Part shown: piece by piece, positions 9,865-22,679 of the stretch
How the letters are laid out: every line of letters starts with the position of its first letter
Numbering within the stretch: the first letter of the stretch is position 1
Assembly: GCA_000787465.1 (NCBI GenBank)
Contig: JSYX01000385.1
Location: 1 to 33,487 of the forward strand
Direction of reading: 5' to 3'
From: Thermomucor indicae-seudaticae
Lineage: Eukaryota > Mucoromycota > Mucoromycetes > Mucorales > Lichtheimiaceae
Length of the DNA: 33,487 nt
Translations under genes and position numbers: made by a program
The notes under the pieces: generated by a model
The model's input: only the letters and a program-made list of their open reading frames with translations
Told to the model about the DNA's origin: nothing
The model's database searches: none

Positions 9865-12800
9865 ATGGCTTCAGAGGCAACACCATCAGCACAGTTCATG
9901 CAAGCTCTTGAAGTGTATACCAAAGGGACGAAGGCTTGGTTTGAAGATGAGCATGAGGGCTGGGTGTCGGCCACCATGGTCAGCAAAGAAATGACGGACA
10001 CTGGTGTCAAGCTTGTGTTCCAGGACGACGAAGACGAGTCGAGAGTAAGTCTTTAAACGAAAACCTCTGCTTTTTGACATGAGGATCAAGGCTGCGTGTG
10101 CAACAGAATGGGTAAGCTGACGTGGTCTTTTTATAGCAACATACGTACGAATCGACTTTCAAGCAGCTCGAAAAATCTCAGGGCACGGATCTCCCTCCTC
10201 TCAGGAACCCGCCAAAGATGGAGAATACAGATGATCTGACTAACCTAAGTTATTTAAATGAGCCATCAGGTCAGTTTTCTTTCCTTTTCTTGATAATACT
10301 GTATTTCTGGGATTGGGCTGACCGAACTTTTTGGTTGCAACATATAGTGTTAAACACAATCCGGACACGGTATCATCAGCGAAGTATTTACACTTACTCA
10401 GGCATCGTCCTTATTGCCACCAATCCTTTTGACCGTGTTCAACTTTACGAACCCGATATTATCCAGCAGTATTCCGGTCGTCGTCGAGGGGAATTGGAGC
10501 CTCACCTGTTTGCTATTGCCGAAGATGCTTACCGATGTATGATCCGTGAAAAGAAAAACCAGACCATTGTTGTATCCGGTGAAAGGTAGGTATAAAGTGA
10601 ATGATAAAGGTTCGAAGGCCAGTCCATTAAACATTTGGGCGTCTGTAGTGGTGCCGGTAAAACAGTGAGTGCAAAATACATCATGCGTTATTTTGCAACC
10701 GCAGACGACAAAGAGACGGCTGGCAAATTGTCTAGAGATAGCGCAGGTGGCATGACTGAGGTAGAAGAACAGATCTTGGGTAAAGTACCTTTTCGGGACG
10801 AGCGCATTTTAATTCGAGTTCTGTGGCACTAACTACGTACGCCACCTCCGACCAGCCACCAACCCCATCATGGAAGCATTTGGTAACGCCAAAACAACCA
10901 GAAACGATAACAGCTCCCGGTTTGGAAAATACATCGAGGTATGATATAGAATCAACGGGGAGGAAAAGCCAGGAATAAAGAATATGCTGACGAGATGCCT
11001 CCTCTTCTTTACAGATTCAGTTCGACAAGGGCTGTAATATCGCTGGTGCAAAGATCAGAACGTATCTTTTAGAGCGTTCCCGATTGGTTTTCCAGCCGGA
11101 AACTGAAAGAAACTATCATATTTTCTATCAAGTACGTATAGAAGGGCGATGACTTAAGGTAACGGTAGAAGCGCTAATTTGATGCAAATAGCTTTGTGCT
11201 GGTGCGCCTTTGACAGAGCGTAAAGAGTTTGAGCTTAAAGAATGGACAAAGTTCCACTATCTGAACCAAAGCGGCACCGGAACCATTCCGGGAGTCAATG
11301 ATGCGGAAGAATTCGAGATTACAAAGAACGCGCTCTCGATGGTCGGTATCTCTTTGCAGACGCAATGGCAAATATTCCGGCTGCTGGCAGCCTTGCTTCA
11401 TATCGGCAATATCGAGATTGGCGGACGTAACGATGCAACCCTCTCGGATAGCGAGCCATCACTTATCACTGCCACGAAATTGCTCGGTATCAAAACGTCA
11501 GAATTCCGCAAGTGGATCGTCAAGAAACAGATCGTCACTCGGTCTGACAAGATTATCAGTAACCTAAACCCGACCCAGGCTCACGTCGTCCGAGACTCGG
11601 TTGCAAAATACATTTATGCAAACTTGTTTGAATGGTTGGTCAACGTAGTGAATGAAAGCCTTTCGTGCCAGGATCCAGGGAGGGTTTCCACATTTATAGG
11701 TGTGCTGGATATCTATGGCTTTGAGCATTTCAAAAAGAATTCGTTTGAGCAATTCTGTATCAACTATGCCAATGAAAAGCTGCAGCAGCAAGTATGTTCA
11801 GGATCTTCCCCACATTGCTGTGCGCGTAAATCTCATTAACGTGAACTTTTTATAGTTTAATCAACATGTATTCAAGCTAGAACAAGAGGTAAAGGATACA
11901 GTATAACTCCATAAGAGAATGACAGTATCTCATCGTACGCACTTTGACAGGAATACGTTAAAGAAAAGATTGATTGGCAATTTATCGAGTTTAGTGATAA
12001 CCAGCGTTGTATTGAAATGATCGAAGCTCGAATGGGTATCTTGTCGCTATTAGACGAGGTAAAATCATGGGTGCGGAGTCTACGTTTCGAATACTGAGGT
12101 TGTCCTGTTTGTAGGAATCCCGTCTACCGTCCGGAACGGATCAAGGCTTTTGTGATAAGTTATATGCGAACTTTTCGACGCCGACCTACAAGGGATATTT
12201 CAAAAAGCCGAGATTCTCCAACAGCGCTTTCACGATTGTCCACTATGCGCATGAGGTGCAGTATGAGGCCGAAGGCTTTATTGAGAAAAACAAGGATACG
12301 GTTCCAGATGAACACTTGACCCTTCTTCAAAACGCTGAATCCGAGTTCTTGGTCGAAATGCTACAAACCGCCACTGCTGCCGCAGCTGCCGCAAGCGCTG
12401 CTCGTCCTGTAAGCGATCGCTTGGAAAAATGGCACTTTACGATATATGAATATTTAATCAGATTGGCTTTTGGCTTGCTAGGCGGAAGGTCCTAAAAAGA
12501 TGAACGCGGCAAAGAAACCGACGCTCGGATCAATCTTCAAGGTAAAGCAAAAACAAATGTCAAAGTTGATGCTTGCTCCTGGTATAACATGTTCTACTAT
12601 AGGCCTCGTTGATTAGTCTGATGGAAACCATCGGCGAAACGAACGTGCACTATATCCGTTGTATTAAGCCCAACGAAGCAAAAGTTGCATGGGAATTTGA
12701 TTCGAATATGGTGCTTGCTCAGTTGCGAGCTTGTGGTGTCCTGGAAACAATTCGCATTAGTTGCGCAGGCTACCCGTCGCGATGGACGTTTGAAGACTTT

Positions 12801-15800
12801 GCAGACCGGTAAGCTTTTTTAAGTAATACGGTACAGTAAACATGCAGCTATTAAGACAAGGATATCTGTTAGATATTATGCGCTTGTCAACTCACAGTAT
12901 TGGGATCCAAAGAAAAGTCCTGATATTCGGAAACTGTGCACTGTTATCTTGGACACGTATATTAACGATCCTGATAAATATCAGATCGGTTTAACGAAGA
13001 TCTTTTTCCGTGCAGGCCAGGTAAGACTATCAAGTATTCTTTGAGAAGGATTAAGAGACATTAACAAGTTAGTCATCCATCACGTAGCTTGCATATATGG
13101 AAAAGCTACGTGCGGATCGATGGAACGAGTGTGTCGTGTTGCTTCAAAAGAATATGCGCCGGTTTATGGTGCGTCAACGGTATCTACGTATGAGGGAAAT
13201 TACAATCCGGTTACAGCAAGTTGCACGAAAGAAATATGCGATCCGAAAGCTGGAACTGCTACGACAAGAAAAGGCTGTTATTGCCATTCAGAAATACTGG
13301 CGAGGATACCTTGCAAGAAAGCGCATGGCTCAACAGCGAGCCTTTGTTACCCGATTACAAGCTGGTAAGATCCGGAGCATGAGCTACTCTAACTCTAGAT
13401 GATTAAGTCTAAATGAAATACTACTTAGCATGCCGTGGCCACCTTGCGCGCAAAGCCTTTGGCCATTTCCGTGAAAATAATGCCGCCATTCAGATCCAAC
13501 GACTGGTCCGAGGATGGTAAGATTATGAATGGGATATTACGCGCTCGGTATATTCGCTAAAATAGGACACGTCAATGACTATAGGGCTGCCCGGAAACGA
13601 TACCATGCTATACGGAATCACATTATCCGCATCCAAGCCTGTGTCCGTCGAAGACAAGCCAAGAAACTTCTGATCGCGTTACGTGCCGAAGCGCGATCTG
13701 CTAGTCATCTCAAAGAAGTCTCGTACAAGTTAGAAAACAAGGTGGTGGAATTGACGCAGAGCTTAACGCAGCAAAAGGAAGAAAAGGCTGCACTCCGATC
13801 GCAAGTGACCCAGTTGCAAGCGCAGGTTCAGTCCTGGATGGAAAAGTACGAGAAACTCGAAAAGAAGGCCAAGCAAGTAGAGGCTGGATTAGGCGAATCA
13901 TCCCGGTCAGCGCAGGCTGAACTGGAGTTATTGAAGCAGACGCACGAGGCTCTAAAGAAGGACTATCAAGAGTCTCTTGCCAAAATCGAGAGCCAGGAGA
14001 AGGAGATTGCCAAACTGAACAAGGAAGTAACGAGCTTGCGACAACGCAGTGCAGCATCTCCTCCCTTGACAGTGGCCACCAACGGCAAGCCTGGGACAGA
14101 TTCGGACATAGCCGAGCTCAAGAACCAGATCGCCGCCCTCAAGGCGCAGCTATCGCAGAGTCTCAAGAACCCACCACGTCGTCAGAATTCGCTTCATGCA
14201 TACGCACGGAACTTGTCACCGGTCCGGTCTCCTGGCGGAGGCAACCGGCGAGCGGTGTCGCCTGACGGTGGCACCAGTCCTCGTGGACGATCACCAACAG
14301 GAGCCAACGCGACATCCTTCCGTCGCAACAGCATTGCAGAGTCGACGAACAACAAGCAAGAAACGCAAGCCAATGGCGGTATGGTGTATGCTGAACCAGA
14401 ACAAATCCGACCTATGTCAATAGACAACGTGAAAGCCCTTCGTGAGGCAGAGACGAATGGCAATCCTGAGGAAGCAGTACGTACAAGTTGAAAAAAAAGA
14501 ATATGGATATATTATGTTTAATGGCCACATAATATTAGATCCATGCGATCCTGCACGACGAAGAAGTACTAGAAGAAGAAATCTTGGAAGGACTTATCCG
14601 GTCGTTACCAATCCCACAACCAAACCCACAACAAATGCCGTTGCACAAGGAGATCGTGTTTCCTGCACACATAATTGGTCTAGGCGTCACGCAAATGTGG
14701 CGATTTGGTTATGTACCAGAATCCGAACGCTTGATCTTTACTGTTATGGACACAATTCAAAAGCACTGCTTGGTACGGGCTATAAAGTCACGTATACAAT
14801 GAACTCTCGGATGGACTGACCCGTTTCACTGTTTAGAGCTTTGCCGGTGAAGACACAATCGTGCCTTGCGCATTCTGGCTATCCAACACGCATGAACTCC
14901 TTTCTCTTGTGTGCTCGACAGAACAAGAGCTTGAGCGAGAGATGCATTACAACTCTGTCAATGGACGGCGTGCAGTTGGATGGCACGACTTCGAAAAGCT
15001 TGTGGCAACCGTCAAGTTTGAGCTGCAATGTCTTGAGGATAACATTTATCACCACTGGCTGACCGAGCTAAAGCAACGCCTTAGTCGTATGGCGGTGCCA
15101 GCGATCATTGAGAGTCAATCTCTTCCAGGATTCACTGCCAACGACAACAATCGGTTCTTTAACAAGATACTGGCAGGATCCAACCAGCCAGCGTACTCGA
15201 TGGACGACTTGCTGAACTTTATGAACCGGATCTATCGAGCCATGAAATGCTACTATGTCGAACAGTTTGTGATAGAACAAGGCTTGACCGAATTGTTGAA
15301 GCTGATTGGTGTCACTGCGTTCAATGATCTAGTGATGCGGCGTAACTTTAATTCCTGGAAACGAGGTAAAAGAAGTTTTGCTTTTTCATATTGACGAGAG
15401 ATGGTGGCGGCTGATGATGATATGTTATTCTTTCAGCCATGCAGATTCAGTATAATATCACGCGACTTGAAGAATGGTGCAAATCACATGAAATGGGCCA
15501 GGCAACGTTGCAGCTTGAGCATCTGATGCAGGCCGCTAAGCTACTTCAGCTTCGAAAGGGAACTTTGGAGGATATCAAAATTATCTACGATGTGTGTTGG
15601 TTATTGACTCCAACGCAGATCCAAAAGCTGATCCAAAACTACATTGTGGCTGATTATGAAGACCCGATTAGCAACGATATTCTACGGGCAGTAGCTTCCA
15701 AGGTCAGCAGTTCGGACGGCAACGACATTTTGTTGCTGGACAATGTGTCGTTGGATGATACTCCATATGAGGTACCGGAACCGAAACAGGTGGAAGCCAA

Positions 15801-15962
15801 TACCTATTTCCCTGGCTATGTAAGTCTTGCTGCATTTATCTCTCTCAATCGCAAAACTTATCAGTCACTCTTTAGCTCAAGTTGAGACGTCTTCAAAAGC
15901 TAATGACGTTGATGACTCTGGTGAATCAGAACCGACCTATTCCTCGGCAAGATTCTCTGTAA
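9865..15962 (+). CDS. Class V myosin heavy chain
   Basis: Complete 1606-aa actin motor in 20 exons: 9865-10044, 10137-10269, 10348-10585, 10649-10779, 10856-10938, 11015-11131, 11192-11791, 11856-11888, 11951-12058, 12115-12408, 12482-12541, 12603-12808, 12873-13020, 13088-13364, 13429-13516, 13585-14476, 14539-14772, 14837-15365, 15437-15819, 15876-15962. The N-terminal SH3-like segment ([14 protein letters not shown]) leads into the motor. The motor has P-loop GESGAGKT (split by an intron), switch [11 protein letters not shown], relay [27 protein letters not shown] and actin-binding HYIRCIKPN. Six IQ motifs follow, then a coiled coil ([15 protein letters not shown]...), a basic/serine linker and a globular tail with the DIL domain. 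It carries secretory vesicles and organelles along actin to growth sites. Fungal relatives are Myo2/Myo4 and Myo51/52. Length is close to yeast Myo2. An in-frame TTG upstream is not used. Confidence 0.96.
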
Positions 15963-16216
15963 TGCCCCTTGTATTTTCCTCCCTGCTTTCCGCCGATATA
16001 TTAGTGCTATTCTTCCCTTACTATACATACACTCTCTATATTGTTCTTTTTGTGTAAAAAGACTCTTTGTAAAAGAAATCATTTGCCATTTCTCGTTTTT
16101 GTAATTGAAATCGTTTTGATGTATTGAGGGTGGGGAATGTTATGACAGTACAACAATCATTCATGATAAATCTCCTCCTTTTTTTGAAGTTGTTATATAC
16201 AGAGGTTTTTTATTCT

Positions 16217-17609
16217 TCAGACGATTTCAGGTGGCGGTGGTGGAGGTCGTGCAGTTAGCATTTCACTGGGTGGCGGTAACTTGATGATTTGTGTAGGTGG
16301 CATTGGCTTTTGCTGAGTTGCCTGAGTAGCTAATAGATCCAGATTACCGTGATCCTCTGTTGTCGTTGTTGTCCGACGCATGTCTTGTAAAGAAGAGCAT
16401 TTTCTAGGCGAACGTTGCTGCAATAGACGATCAGCCAGACCAGGATTATAATGGCTCGTCTTTTTACAGTTGCTGAGAGACCAAGGAGGTGGCAAATGAA
16501 GGAAAGATCTAGAAGATGATAGGCGGGGTAATGTCGGTGGTGGTGCTGGTGGTGGAAGTGGTGGTGGCGCGGTGGGTGTAGGCCGTAGGAACTCGGACAC
16601 GGATCGCCAGGATCGAATGATGGATGGCGAGTTCCTTCCGGTGGGCTGGATTTGTTGTGGACGCCGCAAGGGTGGAGTATCTATTTCCATTGGTTCAGAA
16701 CTAGACGATGGTGGAGCAGGCGGCGGCGGTGGTGGAGATGAACAAGAAGAAGAAGAAGAAGACGAAGACGATGTTGAACAGCGCGATGATGGCGATACGA
16801 CAAGAGCTGCAGTGTTTTGGTTTGATCGACGTTTTTTAATGCCCAATTTTCGATTGCAAGCCTTTGGATCGTCCAAGGCCAATCTTCGTTGCCGAGAAGC
16901 AATAATGGCTTGTTGCTGTTTGCGCGTATCAAAGGTGGATAATAAGACCGGGGAGAAAGGATAATCACCGAACCAGGCTGCGAATCGATCCCATATGTCT
17001 TTACTGTTGTCTGAACGTTGCTTGTCAGCTACGCTCTGCCATAATGGATGATGTGACAATTGTTGCATGAATGCTGACAATCTGTTGAGAGGACATTAAT
17101 ATTCCAGTCCATAGCCTATCATTGAGGAGGACAACTTACCGTTCTTGTGCTTTTTGTGGATTCGCTGGATAACGAGCGTTCTGTGATTTCGAGATGAACC
17201 AAGCTTCAAAATCCGACAGGGGAACGGGTGTCATAAACCGTGGATGGCCAAGCAACCGTGTTGTGCCTGTCACTCCAACACTTGACAAAAGTGGACTCGC
17301 CACCCCGCCCAAAATCTCGGGAACCGTAAGCTGGCACAACTCAGCGAGGGCATGCATATTCTGTGACCTTGCCATCGGGATGACCGAGGCTGCCAGGACA
17401 AATGTACACTGATCGCACAAGAAAAAAGACTCGGGATACTGTTGATAGACTCGGAATACAATGCCGTGCCCTTGCTTGGTGAATAATTGCATAAGCGCGT
17501 CCAATTCTTCTAGGCAATAGTAGTTTTGATTCTGGTACTGATATAGACAAATTGGGATGGGAGGTGACGAGCCATACTCTCCCAACAGTAGAACTTGAAA
17601 TTTGTTCAT
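16217..17609 (-). CDS. Unrecognised protein with proline-rich C-terminus
   Basis: Predicted 444 aa in two exons, 17609-17140 and 17081-16217, joined by a 58-nt GT-AG intron (GTAAGT donor, CAACAG acceptor). The N-terminal 230 residues look globular: MNKFQVLLLGEYGS, a CLYQYQNQNYYCLEELDALM segment, FFLCDQCTFVLAASVIPMARS with a CxxC, and a W/F-rich DIWDRFAAWFGDYPFSPVLL segment. The rest is basic, then serine- and proline-rich with several PPPPPP runs, ending PPPPPEIV. Polyproline runs of this type can bind profilin, SH3 or WW domains, but this is inference. It is tail-to-tail with the myosin V gene, leaving about 250 nt for both 3' ends. I do not recognise the family. Confidence 0.75.
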
Positions 17610-18978
17610 TTCAAGGGTGGCAAGAGAGAGAAAGAGAGAAAGAAAGAAAAGGGGGAAGAAGAAAAAGCGCCTAGAAAATGCATTCTGGTTATGTTTATAA
17701 AGATATCATGCGTCTGGGGTCATTCCATTTGCCTAAAACTAAAATCCCCCTCTCTCCTTCAAGACTGACCGCCCCTTGCCCCAGCTTTGCATACTCTCAA
17801 ACCACACCGGCTTGCGGTCCGTCAAAATCATCTCGCGGAGAATAAATTTACTTGCGCCCCGGATTCGCTTGTGCCTTGTTAAAGAAGTTGGAATGAACCA
17901 TTGGTGTCTCTGGAAAGCAAGAAGCCAAGTCGCACAAGCATTTCGGTGTATTGTTTCACAATTTACACCTCCTGCTGATAAGCTTGACTCGCTCTAAGCG
18001 ATAAAAGAGCCGACAGCATCCACTTTGCGGGATCTATTGCATACGCTATGATGCGGCTCTTCAGGGCAAAGACCATGCTTTGCAGGGGATCACCACGTCG
18101 AGTACGTGAGACCCCCTTGTCAGTTTCATCTCCGTGTGCGAAAAAGAAAGTTTAAACTATTAAAGGCCTACCATTGGATATCCCGATAATGACAAACAGT
18201 TTCAGGGTGGTGAGGCAACAAGAGCACGTTGCGAATGTGCTACTGATGCCGCCACGAGGCACATCTTGATCTAAACATTTACTATTAATGTGGGAACATC
18301 CCCCTCATTGGGAGACCTTGGAAAGCTGCCAAATTTGGTGGACTGAGCAAATGCCAGCAAGCTTCTGAGATGAAAGGGAATTCTTGGAAGAGCCAAGTGT
18401 ACCTCGGATACGGGACGTGGCGATGTTTATATGTTGCATATATACATAGATAATTGCATGTCTTTAGCACCAGCGCTGGTTGTTACTGAAAGCTTGCCGT
18501 GATACAGTAGCTCGTGTTTCGGACCGAGTGCAATCCGTTGAACATATCGTGGAGAGTCTCTATGGTCATCCTTTTTCAGTGTCTTGTTACTGTGTTTGTT
18601 ATACTGCTTTCCACTTATCATACCGATATTTCGACGACAGATCATATCTGAGTGACAAATGAACACAAGAGCAGAGCTGGGATACACTCTAGCGGAACGT
18701 TCCGAGAAGAAAAGCTAAATTCAGGAAGATGTGCAGTGGAGCTTATGTGTCCCACCCACCGAACCGGCGTTGTAAGCGTCCATAAACGCATATTGCTCTT
18801 TCCGCAGACATTACGAATCCTTCGGCACTAGATATTATGTGCGCTCTTCAAGCCTACTGATCGCTCTGATCTGTCGAATCAGTAACGGAAACTGGTTTGG
18901 TGGAGTTCTGCCGTCGGGGTTGTTCGGCCGGTATGCAAAAAATCCTCACGACAAAGCGCGCAGACGCGTAATAATTCA
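17610..18978. other. Intergenic, no supportable gene
   Basis: This 1.37-kb gap lies between two divergent genes. Open frames are short (up to about 86 codons) and show no family signature. A purine-rich tract (A/G) at 17620-17675 is a pyrimidine-rich leader for the minus-strand gene ending at 16217. I saw no RNA gene and no repeat. Confidence 0.5.
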
Positions 18979-21050
18979 ATGTCTTCCGATGAAGAAGAGC
19001 TCGAACTTGATGAATCAACACCACAATTGCTCGATAATGTAACCGAGGATGACGCCGGAGACGGTATAGAAATCGAAGGTTAGCTATTTTCCCTCTTTCG
19101 AATCATATGTAACGTGGGCTAAAGTGGCCGAAATGTAGACGGCGTTTCCACACGGGCATCACCAGTTCCCAATTCGCCATCATTATCTACACCTACAGCT
19201 AGCCAAGAAACGCGAGAACCTGCGGCGATTTCTGACGGCAAACCACAACAACCACAACATCAGCAGCACAATTTTGAACAGCCAAAAAGACAAGTTGATC
19301 TTCGTCTTAATCCCGCGACACTTACTTGTCAGACTTATGATTGCGTTCCTCTTGTAAAAGACTATGCTGCTACAATATTAAACTGGAGCCGGCTCTTTAA
19401 CATGCATATACCTTGGTTAGGTGGCAGCCGTACATCCGTTTCCGATTTACAGCCTAGCAGCAACACGATGTTTTCGATGGGTATTTACTGGTTCAGAAGA
19501 TGGATACATCCGGAAATGGGATTTCTTTGCATCCATGAACGGAAAATCTTCATTGACGCAAGCGCTGAGGCAACAGTATGTAGACTCGGTCACCATGGTA
19601 AGAGGGCAGCGGCAATGTCGCAAAATTCTCAAGACTGACTGTACGCAGGCAGGCGTGTTACGCTCATGGTGGGAAAACGAGGAGAAGACACAGCAACAAC
19701 CACCGCAAAGTAAGAGATAGCATAAATGACTTTTATATACATCGACGATAACCTCTGCGCTTTTAGCAACAACCCCGGTAAAGCAGGAGCTTTCCGGCAT
19801 AGAATCGATAGTCACTCAAAGTGAACCTGTTAAACTTTCGCCAGTCTATAGCATGGATGTTCATTCCGAAGCGTTGTGGGCTTTGCAGGGGACAGAGAGC
19901 GGTGGCATCAATCTGGTCACGGTGCGTCACGACGAAGGCAAATGCCATCACGTTTTGCGGAAACACAGTGCACCCGTGTCTGTACTCCGGATCGCACCTG
20001 GTGAAACTGCAGCAATCAGCGGATCTTGGGACAAATCCGTACTGGTATGCAACCTTACTGATACATAAGAATATTTCGTGCATAACCCTCCGCCTGATAA
20101 TAGGAGTGGGATCTCAACACAGGTTCTGTTGTCCGAACTTTTGCGGGTCACAGTTCTCAGATATCTTCAGTCGCGTTTCGGCCGGCTTTTAAGCCACCTC
20201 CAGTTGATAACAAAGATATAGATCCGAGCGGAAATAACGTTTATTGGGATCAAAAGGATCCAAACATACTATTGACCACTAGTTTTGATGGGCAATGTCT
20301 CATTTGGGATCGACGAGAGCCCGACAAAGACGTTCGAAGACTAGGGCAGAACGATCGCTCTCCACCTTGGTGTCTGTCGGTGAGTATGCAGCGCACAAAT
20401 ATAAAAGGCGTAGTCCTGACAATGGATCGCGATAAGGCTTGTTGGAGTACCGACGGAACCAAGATATATATGGGAAGACGCAACGGCCAAGGTGAGTGAT
20501 CATATCCATTGACATGAAAAAGAAGATCTGACGCTGTTGTCCGATAGTGGATGAATGGGATTACGGGTCTCAGAAGTTGATACAGTCTTTCCGAATGCCA
20601 CCTAATTCAGGACCAGTTTCATACGTGGCAAGCATGCCAAATGGAAAGCATATCATATGGTATGATCATTTCAAAGACAGAGTGGGACAGACATTAATGT
20701 TTGTCTGTTGTGTAGTGCTTCAAACGATAATGTGCGACTCTGGAACACTTCGATCGAAACTGCTTATACTATTTATCCCGATTCAGACCCTCGACTTGGC
20801 AAACCATCCAAATCGTCACCATCCGCATCCGTTATTCCATTCACAATTCTACCAGGACACCATGGTGGAGTAATATCACACATTCGTAAGTTGTGGACTA
20901 TCATTGTGAAGAATCGGATAGCTTATGCCTTTTATAGTTATTGATCCTACATGTCGATACATGATTACTACCTCTGGGAATCGAGGCTGGGATGGTCAGA
21001 GCACAAACGCATGTTTGTTTTATGACGTTAAGCCCATAAATGCTTTATAA
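18979..21050 (+). CDS. SPT8: SAGA complex WD40 subunit Spt8
   Basis: Predicted 518 aa in ten exons: 18979-19078, 19139-19353, 19421-19597, 19649-19709, 19767-20044, 20104-20379, 20437-20491, 20548-20659, 20716-20885, 20938-21050. The acidic start MSSDEEELELDES is typical of Spt8. It is followed by a Q-rich linker, LTCQTYDCVPL, and a WD40 propeller. Diagnostic segments are FTGSEDGYIRKWDFF, AGVLRSWWENE, HSAPVSVLRIAPGETAAISGSWDKSV, WDLNTGSVVRTFAGHSSQISSVAFRP, LLTTSFDGQCLIWDRR and the terminal DPTCRYMITTSGNRGWDG. In yeast Spt8 is the SAGA subunit that contacts TBP and regulates its delivery to promoters, so a nuclear role is expected. An alternative is a WD40 protein of another complex, but the segment order fits Spt8 well. 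Confidence 0.92.
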
Positions 21051-21591
21051 CAAACATGCATGAGAAGGATTGCGCAATAGTGCAATGCGATTTCGCGTCC
21101 AAGAGCACAGGACGGGCTTGTGCACATGATTTGGCGCATGATATCTGGCGAGAGAGATAATCCGGGTGCATATCCTTTACATTTGTGCGGACAATATTCA
21201 AATCTAAAAGAATAGGCCTTTAATTTATTCCGAATATTCAACAGAAGGATGTCCCTGATTTTGGCCGGATATCTCATGCAACCGTCGTTAATCCCGTGTC
21301 TTTGTGGTTAGTTCTGCATGAAATCAGTACCCAGTTGTTCGTCGTGGTACTACGTCGCCAATGCTCCTAGATTGTGAGACGCTAGATCTGAGACGTGGTC
21401 CAAATTAGCGTGTAACTGTGACATGGACTTTGCAAGTGATCAATGCGGCGGCACTGTCAACGGGAAACGCGATCCTTTGGTCGCATGAATATAATTGAAA
21501 GTCAGCACAAGCATATACCCGTTTCTGGTGAAGGCCACTTTTCCATGTAAAGACCAAATTGCAAAGTCACCTGAGGAGTACGCACCTCGTT
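21051..21591. other. Intergenic, no gene seen
   Basis: About 540 nt downstream of the Spt8 stop, with only short frames on either strand. It presumably holds the Spt8 3' UTR and the promoter of the following small gene. Confidence 0.45.
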
Positions 21592-22056
21592 ATGTTTCGC
21601 CGTCTGCCCTTTTCCTTGTTTTCAACTTCTTCCTTCATGTCATACTTTTCAAGTAGCAGCACCACAACACCAAGTTTTGTACGTTTCGAGACAACTCCGC
21701 GAACGTATTATGAGCATTATGTTACCGCGACACCGAGCTATGATCTCTATCCGAGCTTGTCTAGGCGTCTGGGAAACGGATATGTGCACCGACCACCACG
21801 TCGGGTTCAGCACCGAAACAGCCGGCAGACGAACTTTGCTCACCTGATGCATCGTCGAGAAAACACGCCCCACCCACTATTTGACCTTTTTGTACGACTG
21901 CCGGAGTCACAACCGCAAGTAGAAGAACCACCACAAGATTGGGATCTTTATCCACTGTTATTTCGAAACGCAAGTTCATCAAAAAAGGGGAAAATGTACA
22001 ATGAGGAAAGGACTGAACGGTGTGTGTTCTCTAAAGGTTGCAAATTTCGGCTCTGA
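21592..22056 (+). CDS. Small hypothetical protein
   Basis: A single open frame of 154 codons from the ATG at 21592; an in-frame ATG lies further upstream at 21559. The N-terminus is S/F/R-rich and lacks acidic residues (MFRRLPFSLFSTSSFMSYF), then turns tyrosine-, arginine- and proline-rich. Two short segments resemble each other (ATPSYDLYPSLSRRL and PPQDWDLYPLLFRNA), suggesting a repeated DLYP-type motif. No family is recognised. The 3' end may be wrong: after about 21990 the sequence looks less coding and could be an intron start. It converges on the minus-strand gene ending at 22118. Confidence 0.5.
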   Translation: MFRRLPFSLFSTSSFMSYFSSSSTTTPSFVRFETTPRTYYEHYVTATPSYDLYPSLSRRLGNGYVHRPPRRVQHRNSRQTNFAHLMHRRENTPHPLFDLFVRLPESQPQVEEPPQDWDLYPLLFRNASSSKKGKMYNEERTERCVFSKGCKFRL

Positions 22057-22117
22057 ACAAATGCGGCAACAGTTACACCGCAGGATGACGACGATCATCT
22101 AATAAAGAAAAAGAGGA

Positions 22118-22679
22118 TTATCCTGTCGTGTTCAGTGTGTACGTCTCGGATGTCTTGTATTGACTGGCGGCGAGGGAGGTCGAAGGTCGCTTTTTCCATA
22201 AACTGGACAAGGACCACCTTGGCTTGTGCTGAGGAGCGATATCCGACGGGTCGAGGTATACACCGTCCCGATATACAATATCGTAGTAATGACGGTCGTG
22301 CGAAGGAAAGTGCGTCTGAGACAATCGTCGCCCCGTGTATTTGTTCACTTTCCGTAGGTCATTCTGTGTTCGCAACTTGTCCATTAACCCCATTTCTTGC
22401 TGCTCGAAAAAGTAAAACCGGAAGAAAAAGAAGAACGGAAAAAAGAGGTCGGATGAATTCGCTTCCGTTTTCTTGCATGCACCCGGATAGCAAACACTGA
22501 GCATATACCAATAACGATATCCCGATTAGCTTTAATGGTACTCTTGTTGAGAATCTCGACATGACTCTTATCGTAGGCCGCTTTTGCTTCCATTCGTACG
22601 TATAATACTTGTTCATGACAACCTGGCGTGGTAATCGGGATTCACGGGCGGAAAAATTAAACTTTCCTTGAATGGGCAT
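22118..22679 (-). CDS. Small hypothetical protein, three exons
   Basis: Predicted 129 aa from exons 22679-22646, 22586-22509 and 22395-22118. The first intron (GTGAAT donor, 59 nt) and second (GTATAT donor, 113 nt, with a strong pyrimidine tract before the acceptor) keep frame. The product starts MPIQGKFNFSA and continues KAAYDKSHVEILNKSTIKANRDIVI, GLMDKLRTQNDLRKVNKYTGRRL and HYYDIVYRDGVYLDPSDIAPQHKPRWSL. A second frame-consistent choice for intron two (donor after 22483, exon 3 from 22402) adds a short hydrophobic stretch (IGICSVFAIR). I do not recognise the family. The coding impression comes from conserved-looking charged and aromatic residues that continue across both junctions. Confidence 0.55.
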
